Of a DNA stretch of 64,000 nt, positions 34,461 through 44,369 are shown one piece after another. The stretch comes from an uncultured Cellvibrionales bacterium (GTDB lineage: Bacteria > Pseudomonadota > Gammaproteobacteria > Pseudomonadales > Dasaniaceae). Below the pieces are notes generated by a model that was not told the DNA's origin, made no database searches, and saw only the letters and a program-made list of their open reading frames with translations. The stretch is from assembly GCA_913019905.1 (NCBI GenBank), contig CAJVZD010000003.1:62001-126000 (forward strand), in the 5' to 3' direction. A program made the position numbers and the translations under genes. Each line of letters opens with the position of its first letter. The first letter of the stretch is position 1.

Positions 34461-36008
34461 GTGATAGCTATCGTGTCTGAACCACCAGTGGATTTTGACA
34501 ACCTACTCGACGGAGCTCAGCAGTCGTCTCAAGATCGGGATGGCTTGATGCCTCTTGATCAATTGTTATCGGATAATCTCAGTAAATTCATCAATGAAGA
34601 AGATCCAGTCGCTGCTGTTCGTATTTGGAAGCAGCAATTTGACGTTGGTGCCCCTCATGGCCGTCGGAAAATCAAATTATATTTGTCGCAATATATCGGT
34701 TTAATAGACCAGTTAATTGGTGATCAACTTAATGTCATTCTACACAAACAGGAATTCCAGCGGCTGGAGGCTCGTTGGCGTGGTGTCGAGAAATTAATTA
34801 AAACCGCAAGTGCTTACGGCAACATCAAGGTTCGAATGTTGGACGTAAGCTGGAAAGAAGTCAGTATCGATATCGAGCGGGCGGCTGATTTTGACCAGAG
34901 TGCCTTATTCAATCTCATTTACAGTCAGGAATTTGGGATTGCAGGGGGTGAGCCCTTTGGCGCTGTACTGGGTGATTACGAAGTCACTCATCGTCCGTCA
35001 AAGCGGCATCCTTATAACGATATTGATACCCTGAAGGGCCTTGCGCAGATCGCCGCAGCGTCTTTTGCTCCGTTTATCTGTTCTGCATCACCCGAGTTAT
35101 TTGGTCTTGATAGTTTCGAATCTTTAGCTAATCCCCTAGATTTCGAAAATATTTTCCGGCAGCAGGAATATGCCTCCTGGCGTAGTCTGCGAGAAGTGAG
35201 TGATACGCGTTTTATCGGTATAACATTGCCCCGGGTTTTGATGCGCAAACCCTATAAAAATAGAGTTCTTCCCGGCAGTGCCCTGTTGTTTAATGAGCAG
35301 GTAGACTACAAGGATAGCAGTCGCTATCTTTGGGGCAACCCCTGTTATGCCATTGGCGTTGTTCTAATTCGAGAGTTTGGAGATGTTGGCTGGTTTTCTC
35401 ATATACGTGGCGCGCCTCGAGACCATGCTGGCGGCGGTTTAGTTACCGATTTTCCGTGTATTAGCCACGATACGGACAGCCCTGGGGTGGCGCAAAAAAT
35501 AATGACGCAGGTGGTCATTACCGATAATAAAGAAAGAGATCTCAATGATCACGGGTTTATGTCTCTTTGTGATTGTTACGACACACCATTCGCGGCTTTC
35601 CAAAACTGTCCGTCTTTGCACAAGGCCAAACAGTACACCACCAAGTCGGCAACAGCTAACGCACGCTTGGGGGCGATGTTGCAACAAGTCTTATGTGCTT
35701 CGCGATTTGCTCATTATATCAAGGTTATGGTTCGCGATAGAATAGGTGCATTTACCACCGCCGCGGAATGTGAGCGCATGTTGCAAACTTGGTTGAATAA
35801 ATACACCACTGGGCGCGAAGATTTCGATTGGGATGCTATGTCGCGTTACCCTTTGCAGTCTGCTAGAGTACAGGTGCGAGAAGTACCGGGTAAACCGGGA
35901 AGTTTTGACAGCATTATTCATCTTAAACCACAATATATTGTCGACCAACTAGTGTCGGAGCTAAAACTGGCAACTGAGCTTGGTCAGCCTGGCTTCGGAA
36001 CGGTTTGA
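34461..36008 (+). CDS. Second TssC-type sheath protein
   Basis: The 515-residue protein has the complete TssC fold signature: LHKQEFQRLEARWRGVEKLIKTAS, KVRMLDVSWKEVSIDIERAADFDQSALF, EFGIAGGEPFGAVLGDYEV, AAASFAPFICSASPELFGLD, WRSLREVSDTRFIGITLPRVLMRKPYK and RVQVREVPGKPGSFDSIIHLKP. It diverges clearly from the TssC just upstream and has its own N-terminal extension, with no separate TssB partner. A GTG at 34473 is an alternative start. Agrobacterium tumefaciens also carries two tssC genes (tssC40, tssC41). It may be a minor sheath or baseplate-proximal subunit; the role is not established. Confidence 0.9.
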   Translation: MIAIVSEPPVDFDNLLDGAQQSSQDRDGLMPLDQLLSDNLSKFINEEDPVAAVRIWKQQFDVGAPHGRRKIKLYLSQYIGLIDQLIGDQLNVILHKQEFQRLEARWRGVEKLIKTASAYGNIKVRMLDVSWKEVSIDIERAADFDQSALFNLIYSQEFGIAGGEPFGAVLGDYEVTHRPSKRHPYNDIDTLKGLAQIAAASFAPFICSASPELFGLDSFESLANPLDFENIFRQQEYASWRSLREVSDTRFIGITLPRVLMRKPYKNRVLPGSALLFNEQVDYKDSSRYLWGNPCYAIGVVLIREFGDVGWFSHIRGAPRDHAGGGLVTDFPCISHDTDSPGVAQKIMTQVVITDNKERDLNDHGFMSLCDCYDTPFAAFQNCPSLHKAKQYTTKSATANARLGAMLQQVLCASRFAHYIKVMVRDRIGAFTTAAECERMLQTWLNKYTTGREDFDWDAMSRYPLQSARVQVREVPGKPGSFDSIIHLKPQYIVDQLVSELKLATELGQPGFGTV

Positions 36009-36021
36009 TAAGGAGATGGCC

Positions 36022-36504
36022 ATGGCCGCGATCGATAAGGATATAAAACTGCTGGCGCCGCTTATTGACCGACTCAGTGACGACGAAAAAAGTGCAAAAA
36101 AGATACCCTCTCATCAAATCCTAAAACAACTTCGAGAAAGTATTCGAAGAGATCTTGAGAATCTATTTAATACCCGATATCGCTGTGTTTCCCCGTTAGA
36201 GCAACACGTTCATCTGCGCTCTTCCTTGGTCAATTTTGGGTTGCCCGACATTTCTACAATAAATCTGGTTGATTCATCCAGCCGAGCTCGATTTTGTCGG
36301 GACGTAGAAGAGGCGATTCTAACGTTTGAACCGAGGGTCCAAAAAGTTCGTGTTATTGGTGATGCAGCAGTAGATCCTGAGGACCCAACCATTCGTTTTC
36401 GTATCGAAGCTACCTTATATGCCAATCCTCTTCCAGACACCATGGTGTTCGATTCCGCCTTAAACCCGATTAACCATAATATCAATGTTTCAGAGATAGC
36501 TTAA
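36022..36504 (+). CDS. tssE: T6SS baseplate subunit TssE (gp25-like)
   Basis: The start is ATG 36022, six bases after AAGGAG (an ATG at 36016 directly abuts that site and is less likely), giving 160 residues. The gp25/lysozyme-like wedge fold shows HQILKQLRESIRRDLENLFNTRYRCVSPLEQHVHLRSSLVNFGLPDIS and FEPRVQKVRVIGDAAVDPEDPTIRFRIEATLY. TssE works with TssF, TssG and TssK in the baseplate and starts sheath polymerisation. The tssF ATG follows the stop codon directly. Confidence 0.94.
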   Translation: MAAIDKDIKLLAPLIDRLSDDEKSAKKIPSHQILKQLRESIRRDLENLFNTRYRCVSPLEQHVHLRSSLVNFGLPDISTINLVDSSSRARFCRDVEEAILTFEPRVQKVRVIGDAAVDPEDPTIRFRIEATLYANPLPDTMVFDSALNPINHNINVSEIA

Positions 36505-38337
36505 ATGAGTGAGAAGTTACTTGATCACTACGAAAAAGAATTTGCTTTCCTACAGGATTCGGCGGCTGATTTTGCGCGCCAGCATCCAGGGGCTGCGGCT
36601 CGTTTAAAACTTTCGGAAGAAGCTGTTGATGACCCTCTTGTGGGGCGTTTGCTAGCTGGTACTGCTTATCTTAATGCTCGTATTCAGCAAAAACTCGATG
36701 ATGAGTTTCCCGAGCTCATCGATGCTATGTTGGACACTTTGTATCCACACTACAACCGTCCAATACCTTCTATGGCTATTGTGCAGTTTCAGCCAGAGCA
36801 CGAACTTGACTCAGTTGCCCATGTCGAAAAGGGAACAGAGCTCGATTCTGAAACGTCGGATGGACATAGCTGTCGTTTTAATAGCTGTTACCCGGTAGAT
36901 ATTCATCCCTTTCAGGTGAGTACTGGAAGTCTGCAAGCGCGGCCATTTATCGCACCTGGTTCCAATAATGTCAAAGGGGCTGCAGCGGTTCTGCAATTAT
37001 CTCTAAAAGGTTTGACGGAAGATTACAGTTTTGGTGAAAAAAAACCGGGTCGCATACGTTTTTATTTAAACGGACAAAGTCAGCACAGCTTTCCGTTGTA
37101 TGATTTGTTGTTAAGTAAGACGATGAAGGTCGTACTGGCACGTTCAGAGCACGACGAAAAACCCATTTTTATCAGTAAGGATTGTATCCAGTCGGTCGGT
37201 TTCGAAGAAGATGAGAATCTGTTGCCTTATCCAAGTAATGTTTTTATCGGCTATCGCCTGCTCACCGAATATTTTGTCTTTCCGGAAAAGTTTCTGTTTT
37301 TGGATATTGGCGATTTTCAGGAGTATCTGCCTGACGATTTTGGAAACGAACTAAACCTCTATATCTACCTGTCTGAAAGTGACGAGGAGCTGGAGCACCA
37401 TCTTTCTGCCAAAACTTTCGCTCTGGGCTGCGCTCCCGCCATTAATCTATTTCATCAGGTAGCTGATCCAATTCAAATGGATCATACATCTTTTGAATAT
37501 CGAGTCACCCCCGATGCTCGACGTCCAGAAGGGCTGGAAATTTATAGTATTGATGCTGTGAATGCTGCCGATACCAATGGTAAGGAGTTTGAGTACGCCC
37601 CCTTTTATGGCGTAAAACATCGGTTTTCGGAAAAAAATCATGGTACTTATTGGCATTCCAGTCGCAGTTCCGTTACCGAGGGCGAGCACCATAACGAAAC
37701 AGCGACTGAGCTGGACATCAATCTTGTCGATCTAGACTTTAATCCCTATACGGCTAAGGACCAGACGTTGCAGTTGGAACTGACATGTTTTAATCGCAAT
37801 CAGCCTAAAAAATTACCCACTGGCAATAATCAGCCCTGGCTAGTCGAAGTAGATGGTAGCAGTCCTGTTAGTCGCATCGCGTGTTTGGTTTCTCCTACAG
37901 CAACGGTGCGGCCATCGGTAAAAGATCAGGGTTACTGGCGCTTGATTTCCCATCTAAACCTAAATCACCTCTCTTTGGGTGACGGAGAAAAAGGTTGTGA
38001 CTCCTTTAAAGAAATTTTGCGGCTTTACGACTTCAACGACTCTCCTGGGACGCGTAAACTGATAGAGTCATTACGCAGTATGAGTACCAAGTCGATCATT
38101 GCTCCGATTCAAGTGGGTTACACGACGGCTATGTGTCGAGGCACAGAAGTACACATCGAGCTCGATGAAATGATGATGACCGGTACCAGTCCGTTATTAT
38201 TTGCCTCGGTGATTGAGCGCTTTTTAGGATTGTACTGTTCGTTAAATTCATTTAGCCGTCTGATAGCCACGTTAAGCGGACGGGAAGGGGAGTTGAAGCG
38301 ATGGCCACCACGCGCCGGCAACAAAGCCTTGCTGTAA
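36505..38337 (+). CDS. tssF: T6SS baseplate subunit TssF (ImpG/VasA)
   Basis: The 610-residue protein has the N terminus LLDHYEKEFAFLQDSAADFARQHPGAAARL, DDPLVGRLLAGTAYLNARIQQKLDDEFPELIDAMLDTLYPHYNRPIPSM and a C-terminal RFLGLYCSLNSFSRLIATLSGREGELKRWPPRAG, all diagnostic. TssF is a gp6-like wedge protein that forms a 2:1 complex with TssG. Its end overlaps tssG by 37 bases in another frame, which suggests coupled translation. Confidence 0.95.
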   Translation: MSEKLLDHYEKEFAFLQDSAADFARQHPGAAARLKLSEEAVDDPLVGRLLAGTAYLNARIQQKLDDEFPELIDAMLDTLYPHYNRPIPSMAIVQFQPEHELDSVAHVEKGTELDSETSDGHSCRFNSCYPVDIHPFQVSTGSLQARPFIAPGSNNVKGAAAVLQLSLKGLTEDYSFGEKKPGRIRFYLNGQSQHSFPLYDLLLSKTMKVVLARSEHDEKPIFISKDCIQSVGFEEDENLLPYPSNVFIGYRLLTEYFVFPEKFLFLDIGDFQEYLPDDFGNELNLYIYLSESDEELEHHLSAKTFALGCAPAINLFHQVADPIQMDHTSFEYRVTPDARRPEGLEIYSIDAVNAADTNGKEFEYAPFYGVKHRFSEKNHGTYWHSSRSSVTEGEHHNETATELDINLVDLDFNPYTAKDQTLQLELTCFNRNQPKKLPTGNNQPWLVEVDGSSPVSRIACLVSPTATVRPSVKDQGYWRLISHLNLNHLSLGDGEKGCDSFKEILRLYDFNDSPGTRKLIESLRSMSTKSIIAPIQVGYTTAMCRGTEVHIELDEMMMTGTSPLLFASVIERFLGLYCSLNSFSRLIATLSGREGELKRWPPRAGNKALL

Positions 38338-39437
38338 TTGATCGGCTGAATGCCGAAGCCTGGCGATACTCTTTTCTGCAGGCTGTTCGAATCGTTGATG
38401 CCGCGGCCAACAGTAATCACCCGCGCAATGATGGCTTCGCGAATGAACCGATTGGAGGTATGACACCACCCCAAAAGGAATTCCTCCGTTTTAGGAATCA
38501 GATCTCGCTTGCATTTAGTGCCGCCGATGTTGCGTCCGTTAAAATAGAAGAATTAGGCGATAGTGAAAAGAAGCGCCAATGGCATATGTCTTTGCAATTT
38601 ATGGGACTCGGCGGTAGCCACGGTGTTATGCCCCATTATTTCACCGAAATTTTGGTGCAACGATTGCGCGACAACGACCGCGCATTGGCAGCTTTTGTTA
38701 ATATATTTGAACACCGAACGATTTCTCTTTTTTATCAGGCATCGGGAAAATATCGACTGCCTCTGCAATACGAAAGCAATCGTATCCATAAGCAGAAGAA
38801 AACCGATAGATACACCCACGCGCTAGCTTCTTTGGCGGGCTTGGGAACCCTTTTACCAGGAGACAAACTGCCAGTTTCTAAAGAGGCATTGTTGGGCTAT
38901 AGTGGATTGATCGCAAGACCGATTCGCTCTGCGACAACACTCAAAAGTATGTTGTTGGATTACTTTGAGCTTGACGCTGAGATAGAACAATTTTGTGGCC
39001 AGTGGCAGGACTTACCCGATGATCTGGTCTCCCGATTAGCTGGTGGCGAAGCAGGATTAGGGTGTAATAACCAGTTGGGTTTTAACACCGTAATTGGAAA
39101 GAGCTGTTGGCAGGTACAAAGTAAATTCCGTATTCGGCTCGAGCCGATGAGCTACGAAAGCTTTATGGAATTAGCACCAGGGGGGAAAAAGCTGAAAGCT
39201 TTACAAGGTTTCATCGCCTTTTTCGCCGGGACCGAACTGGATTATGAAATTTGCATTAAGCTACAGCGGGAATATGCTCAGCCAACTCGTCTCACGCTCG
39301 ATGTCGACGCTGAACCGCTGCTGGGTTGGAATACTCCTTTGGGAGAATTCAGTAACGATCTACAAAAAGAGCAAATTGATATTATAGTTTCAAAACATAC
39401 CCAACCGGCCGATGCTGGCTTACCTACAGCGGCTTGA
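38301..39437 (+). CDS. tssG: T6SS baseplate subunit TssG (ImpH/VasB)
   Basis: The 378-residue protein shows AWRYSFLQAVRIV, PPQKEFLRFRNQISLAFSAADVASVKIE, MSLQFMGLGGSHGVMPHYFTEILVQRLRDNDRALAAFVNIFEHRTISLFYQAS, and a middle GLIARPIRSATTLKSMLLDYF, which is the full TssG pattern. It partners TssF in the baseplate wedge. The ATG lies inside the 3' end of tssF. The Arg-rich TTRRQQ start is normal for a cytoplasmic protein and is not a signal. Confidence 0.95.
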   Translation: MATTRRQQSLAVIDRLNAEAWRYSFLQAVRIVDAAANSNHPRNDGFANEPIGGMTPPQKEFLRFRNQISLAFSAADVASVKIEELGDSEKKRQWHMSLQFMGLGGSHGVMPHYFTEILVQRLRDNDRALAAFVNIFEHRTISLFYQASGKYRLPLQYESNRIHKQKKTDRYTHALASLAGLGTLLPGDKLPVSKEALLGYSGLIARPIRSATTLKSMLLDYFELDAEIEQFCGQWQDLPDDLVSRLAGGEAGLGCNNQLGFNTVIGKSCWQVQSKFRIRLEPMSYESFMELAPGGKKLKALQGFIAFFAGTELDYEICIKLQREYAQPTRLTLDVDAEPLLGWNTPLGEFSNDLQKEQIDIIVSKHTQPADAGLPTAA

Positions 39438-39469
39438 GTCTCTAATTTAATTATTGCAGGAATAAAAAT

Positions 39470-42121
39470 ATGTTAAACATAAACCTGAAATCCCTAGTTG
39501 ACAAAATGTCGCCAGTAATGCGTGATGCTCTGGAAGGTGCAGCAGGGCTCTGCCTCGCTCAAACACAATACAATGTTGAAATTGAGCATTGGTTGTTGAA
39601 GTTACTTGATAAAAACGATACTGACATGTTCAGTTTGTTGGAAAAACATGAAATTAACCCGGGAACTTTAGCCAAACAATTAGCCACGACTATCGCCAAG
39701 TTTAAATCGGGCAGCAGCCGTCCCGCAGCTTTATCGCCAGCAATTGTTGACGCTGCCAAAAATGCGTGGATGTTAGCCTCGGTCGATTACGGACACGGAC
39801 AGATCACTTCGGGTCATCTATTGGCGGCATTATTACTCGACGAACATCTTCGTAGGCAGACGCTTGAAGCTTGTGAGGAGTTACGCTCAGTCGCGCCTGA
39901 GTCAATTCGTGAAACTGCCCGGGCTCTAATCGGCACTACCGGTGAGTCTTCCTCCGGCGTTGCATCGGCTGGAATTACCGCCGGAGATCCAGAGAGTGTA
40001 ATGGCCAGCAATGCGCCTGCGCTGGATAAGTACACCATTAATTTGACCGAACGCGCTCAAAAGGGCGAGATTGATCCGGTCCTAGGGCGGGATGATGAAA
40101 TACGACAATGTATAGATATACTAACGCGTCGTCGTCAGAACAATCCCATATTTACGGGTGAGGCTGGAGTAGGTAAAACGGCGGTTGTAGAAGGTTTTGC
40201 CCTGCGCATAGCCCACGGTGACGTCCCCGATCCGTTAAAGGGTGTGGTTGTTCGCACTCTCGACCTTGGTCTGCTACAGGCCGGAGCGAGTGTTAAAGGT
40301 GAATTTGAAAATCGTTTAAAATCGGTTATTGAAGAAGTAAAAGCGTCACCGGTACCCATCGTTATGTTTATTGATGAGGCTCATACCCTTATTGGGGCGG
40401 GCGGAAAAGAAGGGCAGGGTGATGCAGCCAATCTATTAAAACCCGCATTGGCGCGCGGAGAGCTTCGTACTATTGCCGCCACGACCTGGGCGGAATACAA
40501 GAAATACTTTGAAAAAGATCCAGCGTTGACTCGCCGATTCCAGGTGGTGAAGGTTGAAGAGCCTGATGAGGACAAAGCCATAGACATGATGCGCGGAATC
40601 GCCGGTTCTCTGCAAACGCATCACGGTGTGCGAATTCTCGACGAAGCAATTATCGCTTCCGTGCAACTGTCACACCGTTACATTCCGGGCCGACAATTGC
40701 CTGATAAATCGGTAAGCCTATTGGATACGGCCTGTGCTCGGGTCGGATTGAGTCTTACCGCAACACCGGCGCCGGTTGAGGATGCACGACGCAATATCAC
40801 CCTGGCTGAACGCACTATTTCTATGTTGCAACGCGAAAATGCGTCGAGCGGATCGCATGACGAGCGCATTGCAGAAATGAACGTCGAGAAGGAAGCTGAG
40901 CAAGGACGGCTTGAACTACTCGAACAGCAGTGGGAACAAGAGAAAGAACTGATCGATCAAATTCGCGAAATTCTTAGTCTTATTGACGAGGACTACCAGA
41001 ACCAAGACGAAAAAATGTCGAGCGAAGAACTGGGCGAACACAAACAAAAATTGCAATCACTGGGCGATGAGCTCAAAGAAGTTCAAGGCGAAGCGCCTTT
41101 GATGCAAGCCAGTGTGGATGAACAGTCGGTGGCGGAGGTAGTCGCAAACTGGACCGGTATTCCTGTTGGGAAAATGGCAGGCGACACAATCAATGCGGTG
41201 ATTGATCTTCATAAAACCATGGCCGACCGCGTCATCGGTCAAGATCACGCGCTTGAGGCCGTTGCTCAGGCAATTCGAACCAGCCGGGCCGGCCTCACAG
41301 ACCCTCGTAAACCCATTGGTGTATTTCTATTTGTCGGTACCAGCGGTGTCGGTAAAACCGAAACGGCGTTAACTTTAGCAGATATGTTATATGGCGGAGA
41401 ACAGAGTATTACCACCATCAATATGTCGGAGTTTAAAGAAGAGCATAAGGTGTCAATGTTACTAGGTTCACCTCCAGGATATGTGGGATATGGTGAAGGT
41501 GGTGTGTTGACTGAAGCGGCTCGTAGAAATCCCTACTCAATCATATTGTTAGATGAAATGGAGAAGGCGCACCCCGGTGTGCAAGATATTTTCTATAACC
41601 TGTTTGACAAGGGTACAATCAAGGATGGTGAAGGTCGCGATATCGATTTCAAGAATACCGTAATTATTATGACGTCGAATGCTGGAGAAGACGCCATTCG
41701 ATCTATTATGAGTCAGGTGGAGGAGAAGCCCGATCCAGAATTATTGCTCGATAGTATTCGTCCCGAACTGCTCAAAGTGTTCAAACCCGCATTTTTAGGC
41801 CGTACAAATCTCGTTGCTTTCTTCCCATTGGAAGACGAAAACTTAATGAAAATTGCGGCGATCAATATGCGTCGTATCGAGAAGCGTTTGCGCAACCACT
41901 ATGGCGCTGGTTTCAGTTACGATGAAGATGTGCTTTTGCATATTGTCGCTCGGTGCCAGGATGCCGATACCGGTGCGCGTAATATCGAGAACATTCTTAC
42001 TCGTACTATGCTGCCTGAGCTCGCTAGTGAATGTTTACAACGTATGGCTGAGGAAGAGGAAATTACCAGCGTTCATATCGGGGTTGATGAAGAAGGGCTA
42101 TTTTCCTACGCCATTAGCTAG
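39470..42121 (+). CDS. tssH: T6SS AAA+ ATPase TssH (ClpV)
   Basis: The 883-residue Clp/Hsp100-type unfoldase has an N-terminal ClpN domain with a helical start (LVDKMSPVMRDALEGAAGLCLAQTQYNVEIEHWLLKLLD). The first ATPase domain has GEAGVGKT (230-237) and VMFIDEAHTLIGAGG, followed by a coiled middle domain (about 430-530). The second ATPase domain has GTSGVGKTET near 623 and IILLDEMEKAHPGVQDIFYNLFDKG. ClpV disassembles contracted TssBC sheath by binding the TssC N-terminal helix. With three TssC-type proteins here, whether all carry that helix bears on which are recycled. Confidence 0.96.
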   Translation: MLNINLKSLVDKMSPVMRDALEGAAGLCLAQTQYNVEIEHWLLKLLDKNDTDMFSLLEKHEINPGTLAKQLATTIAKFKSGSSRPAALSPAIVDAAKNAWMLASVDYGHGQITSGHLLAALLLDEHLRRQTLEACEELRSVAPESIRETARALIGTTGESSSGVASAGITAGDPESVMASNAPALDKYTINLTERAQKGEIDPVLGRDDEIRQCIDILTRRRQNNPIFTGEAGVGKTAVVEGFALRIAHGDVPDPLKGVVVRTLDLGLLQAGASVKGEFENRLKSVIEEVKASPVPIVMFIDEAHTLIGAGGKEGQGDAANLLKPALARGELRTIAATTWAEYKKYFEKDPALTRRFQVVKVEEPDEDKAIDMMRGIAGSLQTHHGVRILDEAIIASVQLSHRYIPGRQLPDKSVSLLDTACARVGLSLTATPAPVEDARRNITLAERTISMLQRENASSGSHDERIAEMNVEKEAEQGRLELLEQQWEQEKELIDQIREILSLIDEDYQNQDEKMSSEELGEHKQKLQSLGDELKEVQGEAPLMQASVDEQSVAEVVANWTGIPVGKMAGDTINAVIDLHKTMADRVIGQDHALEAVAQAIRTSRAGLTDPRKPIGVFLFVGTSGVGKTETALTLADMLYGGEQSITTINMSEFKEEHKVSMLLGSPPGYVGYGEGGVLTEAARRNPYSIILLDEMEKAHPGVQDIFYNLFDKGTIKDGEGRDIDFKNTVIIMTSNAGEDAIRSIMSQVEEKPDPELLLDSIRPELLKVFKPAFLGRTNLVAFFPLEDENLMKIAAINMRRIEKRLRNHYGAGFSYDEDVLLHIVARCQDADTGARNIENILTRTMLPELASECLQRMAEEEEITSVHIGVDEEGLFSYAIS

Positions 42122-42233
42122 CGCAAAATTGAACTTTACAAAAAATTTGGTGGACCACGATCTGGCTGAGAACAAAGGTCAGAACGTGGCGAATCTGTCC
42201 TATTTTAGGTTTTTCCAATGACAAGGCGAAATC

Positions 42234-43769
42234 ATGTCCAGAGCAACAATTAGTACCGGCGGTGCCGATTTTCGTACATCGGAACAACGGTCAGAAAAGA
42301 TTAATCGCGACAACGGCACGCCAATGCATATCGCCGTATTGGCGGATTTTAGTGGTCGAAAAAGCCGCGAGCAGGAACAGCTTGATTCTCTTAGTGGCCG
42401 GAAGGTCATCGAGATTAATCGAGATAACTTCGACGAAATCTTTTCCAAATTGGATGTGCAGCTACAATTGCCAGTTACGGAAGATGCACTGGTATTTGAA
42501 GAGCTAGACAATTTACATCCGGATTTCATTTATGAAAGGGTAGGTCTTTTCGATAAACTCCGTATTCTTAAGCGCAAACTAAAAAAGAAAGACAGTTTTT
42601 CCGCTGCCGCTGAAGAAATCCTCGCCTGGACTAACTTTCGCAATGAGGCGCCAAGGGAGGAGGAGAATATACCTGAAGGGATAGAAATACCGGCAAATTT
42701 ATTGGACGCAGCACTACAAGGGCACAATATTGCTGATCAACTCGCCCAAGGTCCGCTCGGAAATATTGATGGTCTCATAAAAGATATTGTTTCTCCCTAT
42801 GTCGAAGCGAAGTCCGACCCGCGCCAACCCGAAATGCTGGCGGCGATCGATGAAGCTACCAGTGAGACCATGCGGGCAATCATGCACCATAGTGACTTTC
42901 AACAGCTAGAGGCAAGCTGGCGCTCTCTCTATTGGCTACTGCGTGAAATTGAAACTGATAGTAATATATCCGTGTATATTATGGATGTCAGCCAAAATGA
43001 ACTACGTGCTGACTTGGCGAGACCCGATGCGGACAGTCAATGTTTTCAGAAATTTGTCGAGGCGCGTGGATCTATTGACGATACGCCGTTTGGTATTATT
43101 TTGGGCGATTATCAACTGCAGAATACCGGTGAGGATGCTGAGCTCGCGTTTCAAATGGCTTTGCTTGCTGACAATGCGAAGGGTTGTTGGTTAAGTGCAG
43201 GTCATGAACAATTAGCCGGCTGCCCTGCCTTGAGCAGCGCTGACGATTCGGATAACTGGAAGTCTGGCATTGGCGAAGAAGATCTCTCTGACGCAGATCG
43301 TGAAGCAGTAGATAAATGGCAACAGATGAGAAAAAGCAGTAGCGCGAGTCATTTGGGTTTAGCGGTTCCTCGCTTTTTGTTGCGTTTACCCTTTGGTAAA
43401 AAAACCACCTCGACGGAAAATTTCGATTATCAGGAATTAGCCGAGAACGGCAGTCACGAATTTTACCTTTGGGGGAATGGTGCGTTCCTGCTGACCCGCT
43501 TATTGGCAGAGGGCTATAGTCGCAAAGGTTGGGCAGCCCAGCCGGGACAGTTTATAGAAGTCGACGATTTATCGCTGCATGTTTACGATGACGATGGGGA
43601 ATCAGTGGTAAAACCCTGTGCTGAAGTTTTATTGTCTGATCGCTCGTCAGCTGTGTTATCTAATGCAGGTTTGTTGGTACTTCGCTCAACGCGAAACAAA
43701 GATCGGATTACGGTACCTCAATTTCAATCAATGGCGAGTACTCAATGTGTTATCGAAGGGCTGTGGTAA
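42234..43769 (+). CDS. TssB-TssC fused sheath-like protein
   Basis: The 511-residue protein opens with a TssB-like region (about 1-165). It shows GTPMHIAVLADFSGRKSREQ, LSGRKVIEINRDNFDEIFSKLDVQL and DALVFEELDNLHPDFIYERVGLFDKLRILKRKLK. It continues into a TssC-like region (about 200-511) with IMHHSDFQQLEASWRSLYWLLREIETD, ISVYIMDVSQNELRADLARPD, FGIILGDYQL and ASHLGLAVPRFLLRLPFG. The TssC part is shorter and has lost the classic IPGEPGSY C-terminal strand. A fused copy beside separate tssB and tssC suggests a cap, baseplate or inhibitor-like variant and not a bulk sheath subunit. It closes the plus-strand cluster, 113 bases after tssH. Confidence 0.88.
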   Translation: MSRATISTGGADFRTSEQRSEKINRDNGTPMHIAVLADFSGRKSREQEQLDSLSGRKVIEINRDNFDEIFSKLDVQLQLPVTEDALVFEELDNLHPDFIYERVGLFDKLRILKRKLKKKDSFSAAAEEILAWTNFRNEAPREEENIPEGIEIPANLLDAALQGHNIADQLAQGPLGNIDGLIKDIVSPYVEAKSDPRQPEMLAAIDEATSETMRAIMHHSDFQQLEASWRSLYWLLREIETDSNISVYIMDVSQNELRADLARPDADSQCFQKFVEARGSIDDTPFGIILGDYQLQNTGEDAELAFQMALLADNAKGCWLSAGHEQLAGCPALSSADDSDNWKSGIGEEDLSDADREAVDKWQQMRKSSSASHLGLAVPRFLLRLPFGKKTTSTENFDYQELAENGSHEFYLWGNGAFLLTRLLAEGYSRKGWAAQPGQFIEVDDLSLHVYDDDGESVVKPCAEVLLSDRSSAVLSNAGLLVLRSTRNKDRITVPQFQSMASTQCVIEGLW

Positions 43770-43901
43770 ACGTTGAAATTTTCCTTGGCTGTTTAGTACA
43801 GGTAAGGGACCCAACACAGCGTCACTGATATTGCCGATATGACTTTTGGTTAGATTATATGGTCGGTGATAGACACATTTAAAATCCAAAACGGAATCGT
43901 C

Positions 43902-43921
43902 AAAACCAGTAGTTTGGTTTT
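43902..43921. terminator. AT-rich hairpin between convergent T6SS units, possible bidirectional terminator
   Basis: AAAACCA (43902-43908) pairs with TGGTTTT (43915-43921) around a 6-nt loop, ending in T on both strands. It lies between the ends of the TssB-TssC fusion gene and the PAAR-like gene. Confidence 0.4.
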
Positions 43922-43954
43922 AACCGGATAAGCATGAGTCAGCAGTTGCTATCT

Positions 43955-44344
43955 TTATGGGATCATGGTGGTGAACTGGCCAGGAACCATGATGGATATC
44001 GATCCGCCCCACATGCACATGCACTTAGATGAATTATTTAGTGCGGGTTTGTTACCGATGAGCACGGTTGGCGCGCCGGGCAACCAGGGAGCGACAGTAT
44101 TCGGTATGCAGGGCATGGGTGTCAATACGCCTAACGCTGCGGCTGTGGCGGCAGCTACCGTAGGATTGGCGACGCTCGTGCAGGCCCCAAAAGGCATAAT
44201 ATTTACCAATGGGATGTGATCCATGATGGTGGCTGCAGGCGGCCCTCCAACCATTGTCCTTGCGATCGGCAGCACACTTAAAGCAGACGGTGCAAGACCG
44301 AAGGTGCACATCATATTGGCTCCGGCAACGACTTGTATACCCAT
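43955..44344 (-). CDS. PAAR-like protein, DUF4280 type (T6SS spike tip)
   Basis: The 129-residue protein shows VVAGANMMCTFGLAPSALSVLP, IMDHIPLVNIMPFGACTSVANPTVAAATAAALGVLTPMPC and SSKCMCMWGGSISIMVPGQF, the Cys- and Gly-rich pattern of DUF4280, a PAAR-like family. Paired Cys in CMC and FGAC/PC positions would bind a metal at the tip of the cone. There is no C-terminal toxin extension, so cargo must bind noncovalently. It is the last gene of the minus-strand hcp-vgrG unit. Confidence 0.85.
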   Translation of the reverse strand: MGIQVVAGANMMCTFGLAPSALSVLPIARTMVGGPPAATIMDHIPLVNIMPFGACTSVANPTVAAATAAALGVLTPMPCIPNTVAPWLPGAPTVLIGNKPALNNSSKCMCMWGGSISIMVPGQFTTMIP

Positions 44345-44369
44345 TGATAAATACCTCTCTCGTTACGGA

